Of a stretch of DNA of 64,000 nucleotides, positions 8,256 to 16,048 are shown piece by piece. The notes beneath the pieces were generated by a model. That model made no database searches and was not told the DNA's origin. It saw only the letters and a program-made list of their open reading frames with translations. The stretch comes from Paenibacillus dendritiformis. GTDB lineage: Bacteria; Bacillota; Bacilli; Paenibacillales; Paenibacillaceae. The stretch covers positions 3,534,501 through 3,598,500 of the forward strand of contig NZ_AP025344.1 of the NCBI RefSeq assembly GCF_021654795.1, in the 5' to 3' direction. Made by a program: the position numbers and the translations under genes. Position 1 is the first letter of the stretch. Each line of letters begins with the position of its first letter.

Positions 8256-8882
8256 TTGTCTAAAATATCAAGTCGACAACAAGCGATCCTTGATTTTATA
8301 CGCGATGAAGTCCGCACCAAGGGCTATCCTCCTTCCGTAAGAGAGATCGGGGAAGCTGTCGGCCTCGCATCGAGTTCCACGGTGCACGGTCATCTCGATC
8401 GGCTGGAGAAGAAAGGCTTTATCCGCCGGGACCCGACGAAGCCAAGAGCGATCGAACTGCTAAGCGAACAGTCGGATCGCCATTCAGAGTTCAGCCATGC
8501 CGTAGCACGCGTTCCCGTCATCGGGAAGGTAACGGCCGGCGAGCCGATTACGGCGACCGAGAACATCGAAGATTATTTTCCTCTCCCGGTGCATATGGTG
8601 GGAGACGACGAGAACATCTTCATGCTATCCGTTGTCGGCGACAGCATGATTGAAGCCGGTATACATAACGGAGACTATGTTATCGTCCGCCAGCAGCAGA
8701 CCGCGAACAACGGCGATATCGTCGTGGCCATGACCGAGGAGAACGAGGCAACGGTGAAGACCTTCTACAAGGAACGCGATCATATCCGGCTTCAGCCGGA
8801 GAATCCAACTTTTGAGCCGATCCGGTTGAAGCATGTGACGATCCTGGGCAAAGTGATTGGATTGTTCCGTGATTTTCATTAA
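8256..8882 (+). CDS. lexA: SOS repressor LexA
   Basis: Represses the SOS regulon and cleaves itself when activated RecA is present. The N-terminal winged helix (about 1-65) has the DNA-reading segment [21 protein letters not shown]. The self-cleavage bond is Ala94-Gly95 (VTAGEP), and the catalytic dyad is Ser130 (GDSM) and Lys168 (ATVKTF). At 208 residues it is the usual length. I chose the TTG at 8256 because it follows GGAG by 9 nt and begins with the family N-terminus; the open frame upstream to 8193 overlaps the promoter and operators. It is transcribed alone and ends in a strong terminator. Confidence 0.97.
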   Translation: MSKISSRQQAILDFIRDEVRTKGYPPSVREIGEAVGLASSSTVHGHLDRLEKKGFIRRDPTKPRAIELLSEQSDRHSEFSHAVARVPVIGKVTAGEPITATENIEDYFPLPVHMVGDDENIFMLSVVGDSMIEAGIHNGDYVIVRQQQTANNGDIVVAMTEENEATVKTFYKERDHIRLQPENPTFEPIRLKHVTILGKVIGLFRDFH

Positions 8883-8910
8883 TCCTTGCTGCATGGGTGC
8901 AAATGTGGAG

Positions 8911-8957
8911 AAAGCCGCTTTGAGTACAGGCATTTCTGTATTCGAAAGCGGCTTTTT
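8911..8957 (+). terminator. Terminator after lexA
   Basis: An 11-bp outer stem (AAAGCCGCTTT / AAAGCGGCTTT, 8911-8921 with 8945-8955) with an inner TACAG/CTGTA arm, running into a T tract. Confidence 0.85.
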
Positions 8958-9056
8958 GACGTGTCAGGGCGGTATAACGTGATTAATTCCGGGAACGATG
9001 TGGTAAGTTACGTTACATGACGAACTTCGAAAAATCCAATCGAGAGGTGAAGCATC

Positions 9057-9929
9057 ATGACATCCCATCAGCAGATGAAGCAGACCCTGCCCGCCCAGCA
9101 TCAGAACCGCCAACCAGGCCTCGAGACGGACATGAATCCGCGTCCGCAATTCGAATGCCATTCCTATTCCGCTGCGGGCAAGCTGAAGAACAAGGTTGCG
9201 CTGATTACCGGCGGCGACAGCGGCATTGGCCGCTCGGTCGCCGTGGCGTTCGCCAAGGAAGGCGCCGACATCGCCATCGTGTATTTGAATGAGCATGACG
9301 ATGCCAAGGAAGCGAAGCGGCATGTCGAGGAGACAGGACGCCGCTGCCTGCTTATCGACGGTGACATCGGAGAAGAATCGTTCTGCGAGCGAGCGGTGGA
9401 ACAGACTGTGAAGGAGCTCGGGAAGCTGGACATATTAGTCAATAATGCCGGTGAGCAGCATCCGCAGGGGCGCATAGAAGACATTACAGACGCACAGCTT
9501 CAACGTACATTCAAGACCAACATATTTGCGATGTTCTATCTGACGAAGGCGGCAATGTCCCAATTGAAACGGCATACTGGCGTTATCATTAACACCGCCT
9601 CCGTCACCGCGTATCGGGGAAGCGCAAATTTGTTGGATTATTCCGCCACCAAGGGCGCGATAGTCGCCTTCACCCGCTCCTTGTCAGCGAATCTGGCACC
9701 GGACGGCATCCGGGTGAACGGCGTGGCGCCCGGCCCGATCTGGACGCCGCTCATTCCGTCCACATTCGATGCGAATCAGGTCAGTCAATTCGGCGGGGAC
9801 ACGCCGATGCAGCGACCTGGACAGCCTCAAGAGCTCGCTCCCAGCTACGTGTATCTAGCCAGCGCGGATTCCTCTTACGTCACCGGACAGATCCTGCATG
9901 TCAACGGCGGCGAAATCATTAATGGCTGA
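9057..9929 (+). CDS. SDR-family oxidoreductase (general-stress type)
   Basis: A classical short-chain dehydrogenase of 290 residues. The cofactor loop is TGGDSGIGRS (about residues 51-60), with NNAG near 130. The catalytic residues are Ser (NTASVTAY) and the Tyr-Lys pair of YSATKG. The 40-residue N-terminal extension before the Rossmann fold (LETDMNPRPQFE) is typical of the YdaD/YghA/YhxC group of stress-induced SDRs, some of which are annotated as glucose or ribitol dehydrogenases. The substrate is unknown. The ATG follows GAGAGGTGAAGC. It starts an accessory-looking stretch after the lexA terminator. Confidence 0.88.
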   Translation: MTSHQQMKQTLPAQHQNRQPGLETDMNPRPQFECHSYSAAGKLKNKVALITGGDSGIGRSVAVAFAKEGADIAIVYLNEHDDAKEAKRHVEETGRRCLLIDGDIGEESFCERAVEQTVKELGKLDILVNNAGEQHPQGRIEDITDAQLQRTFKTNIFAMFYLTKAAMSQLKRHTGVIINTASVTAYRGSANLLDYSATKGAIVAFTRSLSANLAPDGIRVNGVAPGPIWTPLIPSTFDANQVSQFGGDTPMQRPGQPQELAPSYVYLASADSSYVTGQILHVNGGEIING

Positions 9930-9978
9930 CGCATTAAAAGCTTAGGCCATTACTTAGGGAAGCACTCGATTTCGCGCG

Positions 9979-10266
9979 TTAACCTTTATGCCACCAAGAC
10001 TCGACGATTTGATGAGCGACAGCCGGATTATATCCTCTCCCAATCAGATATGATACGGCTGCCGCTTCACGGAGCGCATGCTCAACGGATATTGTTTGCG
10101 CTTCTTTTAGTCCGTTAATCACCCATGGCTCAACGATCTGCAGTGTTTCAATCTTCAAATTTTGCGTCTCCGGATAATAATGCGGACAGAACTGCGAAGA
10201 AGAATAAGGATGAATGTGTGGCCCCGGGTAAACATTCATGGGGTATGGCTGGTATTGGTAACTCAC
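9979..10266 (-). CDS. Small Tyr/Pro-rich protein, unknown function
   Basis: About 95 residues. The first 40 are rich in Tyr, Pro and His (YQYQPYPMN, PGPHIHPYSSS), and a helical second half (about 45-95, LKEAQTISVEHALREAAAVSYLIGRGY) ends in a Trp pair. There is no signal peptide or membrane segment. The GTG at 10266 is 10 nt after AAGGGAG; an in-frame ATG at 10293 has a poorer site. The composition recalls small spore-coat-associated proteins, and the next gene upstream is a sporulation peptide, but this is only suggestive. I do not recognise the family. Confidence 0.55.
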   Translation of the reverse strand: MSYQYQPYPMNVYPGPHIHPYSSSQFCPHYYPETQNLKIETLQIVEPWVINGLKEAQTISVEHALREAAAVSYLIGRGYNPAVAHQIVESWWHKG

Positions 10267-10372
10267 GGAAAAACGTCTCCCTTCATATGTCATACCCCTA
10301 ACATATGCCTATCGCTCGAATGTGCTCCTGGACATGAGGAGAAACGTGCAGCTTGTGCTCAAAAGCCGGACA

Positions 10373-10402
10373 TAAAAAACAGCCCTGCTGACTAAGCAGG
10401 GC
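10373..10402 (-). terminator. Terminator of the yjcZ-type gene
   Basis: A perfect 8-bp stem (GCCCTGCT / AGCAGGGC, 10382-10389 with 10395-10402) followed on the minus strand by six T residues. Confidence 0.85.
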
Positions 10403-10461
10403 CTCGAACAGAAGGGGGCCTTTGCGCGCACATGCGCAAGGCACTGTCTCATCAGGACCTA

Positions 10462-10566
10462 TTAATAAATAAATGCGCGGGAAACGATGACAAGCAGAAT
10501 AAACAACACCAAAATTACGCCTGTCGAGGTCCAGAGCCCTCCAACGCCACAAGTAACTCCACTCAT
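10462..10566 (-). CDS. YjcZ-family small sporulation protein, 34 residues
   Basis: A short gene below the size cut-off of most gene finders. A Gly/Cys-containing N-terminus (MSGVTCGVGG) is followed by one hydrophobic segment (about 16-28) and the ending VIVSRAFIY, the hallmark of YjcZ-type membrane peptides made during sporulation. The start ATG at 10566 is preceded by AAAGGAGGTAACTCAA, an almost perfect Shine-Dalgarno sequence, and the gene ends at a strong terminator. A 144-codon open frame covers the same DNA in another frame but has no such signals. Confidence 0.85.
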   Translation of the reverse strand: MSGVTCGVGGLWTSTGVILVLFILLVIVSRAFIY

Positions 10567-10808
10567 TTGAGTTACCTCCTTTCTCTTGGTACTCCCATGA
10601 TATTAGAATTACGGACGGTTTGACTTGGCTATAACCCATAGGCATAAATTTGGGCCGATCGTACGAACCATGCTCCCAAAAGAGCGACCTGCTCTCTCCC
10701 CAATACCCAAGTGTCTCGCCTAAATTATTCATGTTAATTTTCTTGGAGCTATAGCACAGTCATTTAAAGCATTGGCTCATATTGTAGTATGGAAAGGAGG
10801 TGGCTTGA

Positions 10809-10901
10809 ATGAGACGTCATCGCAAAGCAATCACGGTCATTCTTAAGGAAGGGCAGAAAGTGTTGGTCGTGTGCAAAAAACGGAGAAGACATTTCTGGTA
10901 A
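10809..10901 (+). CDS. Putative 30-residue basic peptide
   Basis: A small ORF behind a perfect AAAGGAGGTGG ribosome binding site 6 nt from the ATG, the strongest site in the region. The product is very basic at both ends (MRRHRK and CKKRRRHFW) with a short hydrophobic centre. A TAGTAT -10-like box lies about 20 bp upstream of the site. No family is recognised. It may be a real small gene, a leader peptide or a fragment left beside the degraded insertion sequence that follows. Confidence 0.4.
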   Translation: MRRHRKAITVILKEGQKVLVVCKKRRRHFW

Positions 10902-11228
10902 TCTCATTTTTTGGAGCGCCGTTGATCCTTAGCGTTGGTGCTCCATCCCCCTTCCGCTGACGGCCTGTTCCAGCCTTTCGGCGTCTTGATTGAAATGCAG
11001 TTTTGCTGCTTTTGGGGCACCTCCCCGTGTATATCCGCAAGAAAAAAGTCTCGGCGTATCCCAATGTCATTGAGTTTAGCTCAAAGACAAGAGCCGAAAA
11101 CATAGGAATCTGAAACGGCCTTGGAAAAGACCCTGTGCCGTTTCTTTTTTTGTATACAAGCAAGGAAAAAGCGTACAGCAAACAAAGCGGACGGAAGATC
11201 CGCTTAAAAAGTGTTCATATGAAACGAA
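10902..11228. other. Gene-free flank of the degraded insertion sequence
   Basis: No supportable gene. It contains a TGGAGC/GCTCCA inverted repeat (about 10912-10946) and the terminator-like hairpin described below. It is probably debris of mobile DNA. Confidence 0.4.
11112..11152 (+). terminator. Terminator-like hairpin beside the IS remnant
   Basis: GAAACGGC (11112-11119) pairs with GCCGTTTC (11137-11144), followed by seven T residues. No clear plus-strand gene ends here, so it may belong to the insertion sequence end. Confidence 0.6.
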
Positions 11229-12302
11229 TTATGCTACTCTATAGACGAAGCTAACAACTGATTTGCAGCGTATTTTGCGCGTATTCTGCTGCCCTGGGCG
11301 AACGGGTCGAATCGGCAAAATGTTTTTGCGGATCAGTGCTTCAACATCGGGCGGGGGTTCATCGTGCCGTACAAACGTGGACGGCAACCGTGAAGTTGAC
11401 TTGGTATGGGTGCCGTTTATCCATTTGGGAAATGACGACGTGCGAGGTCCTCATTTCAGCGAAATTGTACATGATCATTCTTGCGAAAATCTCTTGGGTG
11501 ATGGACTCTCGTCTCTTTGCGTGAAAATTCGTCAGACGGACAGTATACTTTAATGCCCGGAAAGAGGTTTCAATGCCCCATCGCCTGTTATACATAGACT
11601 TGATTTCAACGGGTGGGAAATCAGCGGCAGAATGATTCGTAATGACGGTCTCATAAGCGCCATGAGGCAGGACGAAACGAACCACCCGAAAGGAAATCGG
11701 GTAAAACAAGTTCTCATGCAAATCCAAAAAATCAAAGGTTGACGTGGAAGGAACGAACTTGTACATCTCGGGATTAGCCTTGACCTCTTTGGTTTGTTTT
11801 TTGGTGAGTGTCAGTTAAACATCCCTATCAAACTTTCCGCTAGAGGGCAAACGCAAGCCCGAAAGAATACCATTGGAATCCAAATCCTTTACCCGTATAA
11901 CATAGTTCCACCCTTTGCGCTCCAGATGCGCGAAATTGTTGTAACTTTCATAACCTCTATCGGCAATCACAATGGTTTTGCCCTTGATGGGAGAACGGTC
12001 GACCATCGCAGCCAGCGCCCTTCCCTCGTTGCACAACCTTCGTGGTTGAACAAGGGCATCCACGTACAGTCTGTTGCACAAGTCATAGGCAGCGTTCAAA
12101 TGCAGAAGGTTATAGCCTTTCGTGTTCGGTTGACGCTGTTGCCCCCCATGGAGATCAGGAGTTGTATCACCGTTTCAAAAGAAAGCTTTTTCTTTCGGGT
12201 AAAATCTTTTTCAGGGTTTTTGACATAAGGTGCTGGTGCGGCTGCCATTTCTCGTATGAGGGATGGCAGCGTTTCTTTTAGCGAATTCGCGTACTCATTC
12301 AT
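11229..12302 (-). pseudogene. IS4-family transposase, degraded
   Basis: Reading from 12302, the N-terminal part (about 55 residues, to LISMGGNS) is intact. The frame then breaks near 12117, and the sequence jumps to the KGYNLLHLNAAYDL block, so the region expected to hold the first catalytic Asp is deleted. The second Asp block (IADRGYESYN) follows. A TAA at 11815-11817 interrupts the frame, which otherwise continues without a shift into the YNRRWGIETSFRALK block, the Y-R-E-K signature with the catalytic Glu. A second frameshift near 11359 separates the last 40 residues, which end at the stop at 11229-11231. One deletion, two frameshifts and one nonsense codon mean it cannot make transposase. 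Confidence 0.85.
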
Positions 12303-12759
12303 TGGCGTAACCTCCTCGTTTTTTTAAGGGGCTTCGCCACACATATCCATCTACCTGTTAAGTCTTGATTTTTTTTGAAACAAAAAAAAGAGCGGGCTAT
12401 CTTTTCGATAACCTGCTCTTGTGCTTGATTATGCTTTCCGCGCCTTATCTTAATGACATTGCGGCGTATCCGGCGCTTTTTGTTTTTCTCGGAACAGCAT
12501 TCCGAACCAACGGGGAGAGAGCCATGCTCCATCCATGCGGTCAATCCCCCATATGGTAATGCGGAGTTTGAGTCGATTCATCCAATTCTAGTCGGTGAAT
12601 TAAAAGCCATCGATATGGTCATTAACGAATTTATTCAATTATTTGAAATACACATAAGTGAAGCCGTGGAAGCGTCCAGGATAAACAGTGGAGAAACAGA
12701 AGCTTTTCCCCCGGCAGGCAAAGATTCTAAATCTGATGCTGAGAAAGGACGGGAATGTG
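12303..12759. other. Gene-poor stretch between IS remnant and O-methyltransferase
   Basis: Apart from the hairpin at 12380-12420 no gene is convincing. A plus-strand open frame at 12453-12800 lacks a ribosome binding site and overlaps the start of the methyltransferase. The segment is AT-richer than the rest of the window and may be imported or decayed DNA. Confidence 0.4.
12380..12420 (-). terminator. Terminator-like hairpin at the IS right flank
   Basis: AAGAGCGGG (12389-12397) pairs with CCTGCTCTT (12412-12420) with one mismatch and an inner TATC/GATA arm. On the minus strand it runs into an eight-T tract. It lies upstream of the transposase, where it would block read-through from outside, and may be part of the element. 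Confidence 0.6.
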
Positions 12760-13398
12760 ATGAAACACATAAACAGTTATATCGATTCCGTATTTTCTAG
12801 CCAAGATGATCTTTTGGAAGAAGTTATTTCATCAATACGGGAAAACGGAATGCCTTCTATTTCGGTATCTCCTTCCTCCGGAAAACTCCTAACGATGCTT
12901 GTTTCTATTTCAGGGGCTAAAAATGTGCTGGAAATAGGGGCTTTGGGCGGCTATAGCGGAATTTGTCTAGCGCGAGGCTTCGATGGAGAAGGAAAATTAA
13001 CTTCTCTTGAATTAGAGGAGAGTTACGCAAAATTAGCCTGCAATAATCTTGCTAAAGCAGGCTTTGGCAATCAAGTCACCTATTTTACCGGACCCGCTTT
13101 GCAAAGTCTTGAAAAATTAGTTGCCGAGAATAAAAGGTTTGACTTTTTCTTTATTGATGCTGACAAGGAAAATTATGATCCTTACTTGAACTATTGCATT
13201 CAACTCGCTGAACCCGGCGCTGTAATCGTGGCTGATAATGTTCTGGCAGGCGGCAGTGTAGCGGATCAGGACGCGCTTCCGAAGCGTTATACTGAATTAA
13301 TGAAGAAATTCAATGAAACCGTAGCCCATCATCCTCAATTAGATTCGCTGCTCATTCCGCTAGGCGATGGACTGACCGTCGCAAAAGTAAGGAAATAA
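12760..13398 (+). CDS. SAM-dependent O-methyltransferase (YrrM/COMT-like)
   Basis: A class I methyltransferase of 212 residues in the family 3 O-methyltransferase group (caffeoyl-CoA and catechol types, B. subtilis YrrM). Motif I is VLEIGALGGYSGICLA, with the acidic SLELEE block after it, then FFIDADKENY, whose Asp residues bind metal, and VADNVLAGG. The substrate is unknown; catechol-like metabolites or tRNA wobble uridine (the TrmR role of YrrM) are both possible. ATG 12760 was chosen although GAAAGGA is about 11 nt away; in-frame starts at 12736 and 12688 are alternatives. The gene is clearly AT-richer than neighbours and lies next to an IS remnant, which suggests acquisition. Confidence 0.85.
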   Translation: MKHINSYIDSVFSSQDDLLEEVISSIRENGMPSISVSPSSGKLLTMLVSISGAKNVLEIGALGGYSGICLARGFDGEGKLTSLELEESYAKLACNNLAKAGFGNQVTYFTGPALQSLEKLVAENKRFDFFFIDADKENYDPYLNYCIQLAEPGAVIVADNVLAGGSVADQDALPKRYTELMKKFNETVAHHPQLDSLLIPLGDGLTVAKVRK

Positions 13399-13431
13399 AA
13401 AATACATCATACTGCATGCGATATATTGACA

Positions 13432-13462
13432 AGAGCCTCGGAGGAATCCGGGGTTTTCTTAA
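13432..13462 (+). terminator. Probable terminator after the O-methyltransferase
   Basis: A short stem CCTCGGA / TCCGGGG (one wobble pair) with a 4-nt loop, followed by TTTTCTT. Confidence 0.55.
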
Positions 13463-13531
13463 TTTCGTCTAATTTAAGGTATGGCATATATGAATATATG
13501 GTCATATAATTAAGTCGGAGGGGGCGGAATT

Positions 13532-13978
13532 TTGAAGAAATTAAGTGCATTATTTTTGGTGTGTTTGTTGGTCTTGGCAGGCTGCGGGGGCGGGGGACAG
13601 TCAAAAGACGACGGGCTGGTCCTCGACTATCTCAACACGTTCGTGAATGGAACCGATGTGGATGCCAAGAAGAAGTTTGTCGAAGAGAAGGTTCATCCGG
13701 ACATCAAGCCTCTATTTGCATTAGGGCAAAATAATGTGACCGACGAGAGCAAGATGTACAAAGATCCGAAAGTTATGGAGTCAATTGATTACGAGGAAGC
13801 CGGAAAGAAAGGAACACTCGTACTGGCACGAGGAACCGTTGACGGGAATGAAAAAGAAATCATCGTGCTGGTTATGGAAGGGAAAATCGCCTTCGGATTT
13901 ACCCCTGACGGCGAAGGAGATGTCAAGGCAGGATACGATGAAATGCGCGCCAAATTTAAAACAGAAGCCTTGAAGTAA
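13532..13978 (+). CDS. Lipoprotein of unknown function
   Basis: A lipoprotein signal peptide with the lipobox LAGC and a Gly-rich start of the mature protein. The 125-residue mature part has no cysteine and no recognised motif, and looks like a small DUF-type alpha/beta domain exposed at the cell surface (DYLNTFVNGTDVDAKKKFVEE at its start). The TTG start at 13532 follows GGAGGGGGCGGAATT. The gene stands alone between two terminators. Confidence 0.7.
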   Translation: MKKLSALFLVCLLVLAGCGGGGQSKDDGLVLDYLNTFVNGTDVDAKKKFVEEKVHPDIKPLFALGQNNVTDESKMYKDPKVMESIDYEEAGKKGTLVLARGTVDGNEKEIIVLVMEGKIAFGFTPDGEGDVKAGYDEMRAKFKTEALK

Positions 13979-13984
13979 CCGCTA

Positions 13985-14014
13985 AGCCCCGGACCACTCC
14001 GGGGCTTCTCTCTT
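13985..14014 (+). terminator. Terminator after the lipoprotein gene
   Basis: AGCCCCGG (13985-13992) pairs perfectly with CCGGGGCT (13999-14006), followed by a TC-rich tail. Confidence 0.75.
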
Positions 14015-14127
14015 CCCAAACGCCGTATATTATTGTCTGACATCTCATAAAGAACATGAAGCGAATTTTTTGGGGGCGTTTTGTGGGCATCGACCCTAAC
14101 GCCGCTATCATTCTCTTCAGGCCCCAC

Positions 14128-14163
14128 AATAAAAATCCCCAGAAGCCTTGCGGCTCTAGGGAT
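14128..14163 (-). terminator. Terminator of the glnRA operon
   Basis: A long stem with a TTGC loop (about 14135-14147 with 14152-14163, ATCCC and GCC arms) followed on the minus strand by TTTTTATT. Confidence 0.8.
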
Positions 14164-14170
14164 GAAATAA

Positions 14171-15499
14171 TTAATACAAGGTCATATATTGATCGCGTTC
14201 CCACTGATGAACCTGTGTTCGATACATATCCCACTCGATTTCCTTCAACTCCATGAAGTGCTGCAGCGCATGCTCGCCGAGCGCATCGCAAATGGTCTCG
14301 TCGCGGAGCAAAGCCTCCAGCGCTTCCTTGAGGCTGGATGGCAAGCTCGGGATGCCTTCCGCTTCGCGCTCTTCGTCCGTCATCACGTAGATGTTCCGGT
14401 CGGTCGGCGAAGGCAGAGCGGATTTTTTCTTGATGCCGTCCAAACCCGCTTTCAGAATGGCGGCCAACGCCAAATACGGGTTCGCAGACGGATCCGGGTT
14501 GCGGACCTCGACGCGCGTGCTGAGACCGCGGGATGCCGGAATGCGGACCATCGGGCTGCGGTTGCTCGCGGACCAAGCGACGTAGCATGGAGCCTCGTAT
14601 CCCGGAACGAGCCGCTTGTAGGAGTTGACCGTCGGATTCGTAATGGCCGCGAAGCCGCGGGCATGCTTCAGGACCCCGGCCATGAAGCGGCGCGCATCGT
14701 CGCTCAGGCCCAGCTTATCCTTCTCGTCATAGAACGCATTCTCCTTGCCTTGGAACAGGGAGATGTTGCAGTGCATGCCGGAACCGTTCACGCCGAACAG
14801 CGGCTTCGCCATGAAAGTGGCGTGCAGGCCATGCTGGCGCGCGATGGTCTTCACGACGAGCTTGAAGGTCTGAATCTGGTCGGCCGCCTTGATGGCGTCC
14901 GCGTACTTGAAATCAATCTCATGCTGTCCCGGCGCCACTTCATGGTGGGAAGCTTCGATTTCAAAGCCCATTTCCTCCAGCTTCAAAACGATCTCGCGGC
15001 GGCAGTTCTCCCCGAGATCCGTCGGGGCCAGGTCGAAATATCCGCCCTGGTCGTTCAGCTCCATCGTCGGGTTGCCCTTCTCATCCGTCTTGAACAGGAA
15101 GAACTCCGGCTCCGGTCCGACATTCATCGCCGTATAGCCCATTTCTTCCGCTTCCTTCAGCGCCCGCTTCAAAATGCCGCGCGGACATCCGGCGAACGGA
15201 ACTCCATCAGTTGTATATACGTCACAAATCAACCGAGCTACACGATCTTCCGTTACCCATGGGAATACCACCCAAGTATCCAGATCAGGCACCAGATACA
15301 TATCTGATTCTTCAATCCGCACATAACCTTCGATAGAAGAGCCGTCAAACATCATTTTGTTGTCCAGCGCCTTATTCAATTGGCTTACCGGGATCTCCAC
15401 ATTCTTGATGGTCCCCAGCAAATCCGTAAATTGAAGCCGGATAAATCGTACATTTTGTTCTTCCGCAATGCGTACAATGTCTTCTCTGGTGTAACCCAC
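14171..15499 (-). CDS. glnA: Glutamine synthetase type I-alpha
   Basis: Makes glutamine from glutamate, ammonia and ATP as a dodecamer. At 442 residues it has the length of the short GS I-alpha form. Typical blocks are [20 protein letters not shown], with the Arg that confers feedback inhibition in Bacillus, the metal-binding [23 protein letters not shown] and [13 protein letters not shown]. It lacks the adenylylation-site insertion of GS I-beta. The GTG at 15499 follows AAGGAGATG. It lies 42 bp downstream of glnR and both should be read from the glnR promoter. In Bacillus the feedback-inhibited enzyme also controls TnrA and GlnR. Confidence 0.97.
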   Translation of the reverse strand: MGYTREDIVRIAEEQNVRFIRLQFTDLLGTIKNVEIPVSQLNKALDNKMMFDGSSIEGYVRIEESDMYLVPDLDTWVVFPWVTEDRVARLICDVYTTDGVPFAGCPRGILKRALKEAEEMGYTAMNVGPEPEFFLFKTDEKGNPTMELNDQGGYFDLAPTDLGENCRREIVLKLEEMGFEIEASHHEVAPGQHEIDFKYADAIKAADQIQTFKLVVKTIARQHGLHATFMAKPLFGVNGSGMHCNISLFQGKENAFYDEKDKLGLSDDARRFMAGVLKHARGFAAITNPTVNSYKRLVPGYEAPCYVAWSASNRSPMVRIPASRGLSTRVEVRNPDPSANPYLALAAILKAGLDGIKKKSALPSPTDRNIYVMTDEEREAEGIPSLPSSLKEALEALLRDETICDALGEHALQHFMELKEIEWDMYRTQVHQWERDQYMTLY

Positions 15500-15541
15500 A
15501 GGGTAACATCTCCTTCTTGTGAACCTGGAATAGAGGCGTGA

Positions 15542-15952
15542 TCACTTGGTAAAGAACCGAGACAGTTCACCTTGAATCAATGACACTTGGCCTGGTCTGT
15601 TTCCGGAAATGAGCTGCTGCTTCAGCATTCGATGCAGTTGAGTCTCCGACAGTTCCTTGCATTTGCTTTCCGAATCATCGCTTAGCACGGTCGCCTCCTC
15701 GGATTCCTTGGAGACCGGTTGCAGCACTTGCTTGATCCCGGCGATGTTCACGCCCTTCTCAATAAGCGCCTTAATCTCCAACAGCCGCTCCACGTCATTG
15801 AACGAAAAGAGACGCTGGTTGCCGGACGTGCGTGCAGGCATAATCAATTCATGCTGCTCGTAATAACGAATCTGCCTTGCGGTCAAATCCGTCAGCTTCA
15901 TTACGATGCCGATTGGAAACAAAGCCATATTTCTGCGAATTTCATCCCCCAC
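15542..15952 (-). CDS. glnR: MerR-family nitrogen repressor GlnR
   Basis: Represses glnRA when nitrogen is plentiful. It has an N-terminal MerR winged helix (PIGIVMKLTDLTARQIRYYEQHELI, with RTSGNQRLFSFNDVERL) and, in 136 residues, a long helix plus a C-terminal regulatory tail ending LIQGELSRFFTK, the segment that senses feedback-inhibited glutamine synthetase. The start is GTG 15952, matching the family N-terminus GDEIRRNMALFPIG. It is first gene of the glnRA operon and autoregulated through the site at 16026-16042. Confidence 0.96.
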   Translation of the reverse strand: MGDEIRRNMALFPIGIVMKLTDLTARQIRYYEQHELIMPARTSGNQRLFSFNDVERLLEIKALIEKGVNIAGIKQVLQPVSKESEEATVLSDDSESKCKELSETQLHRMLKQQLISGNRPGQVSLIQGELSRFFTK

Positions 15953-15992
15953 CGCTCATCAACCTTCCTCTGGTGATCCCTTGCTCCCCTTC

Positions 15993-16021
15993 ATTGTAGC
16001 TCCCGTTCAAATAGGTGTCAA
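15993..16021 (-). promoter_or_regulatory. Sigma-A promoter of glnRA
   Basis: On the minus strand: -35 TTGACA (16016-16021), 17-bp spacer, -10 TACAAT (15993-15998). Confidence 0.85.
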
Positions 16022-16025
16022 CAGA

Positions 16026-16042
16026 TGTCAGAAAAACTGACA
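16026..16042. promoter_or_regulatory. GlnR/TnrA box
   Basis: TGTCAGAAAAACTGACA is a perfect match to TGTNA-N7-TNACA, located just upstream of the glnRA -35. It is the expected operator for GlnR autorepression. Confidence 0.88.
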
Positions 16043-16048
16043 GAAAAA

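Noticed and set aside
10298-10732. A 144-codon minus-strand frame over the yjcZ-type gene
   Set aside because: No ribosome binding site; its sequence is the wrong frame of the short gene and of the terminator region.
12453-12800. A 115-codon plus-strand frame before the O-methyltransferase
   Set aside because: No ribosome binding site, and it overlaps the methyltransferase start in another frame.
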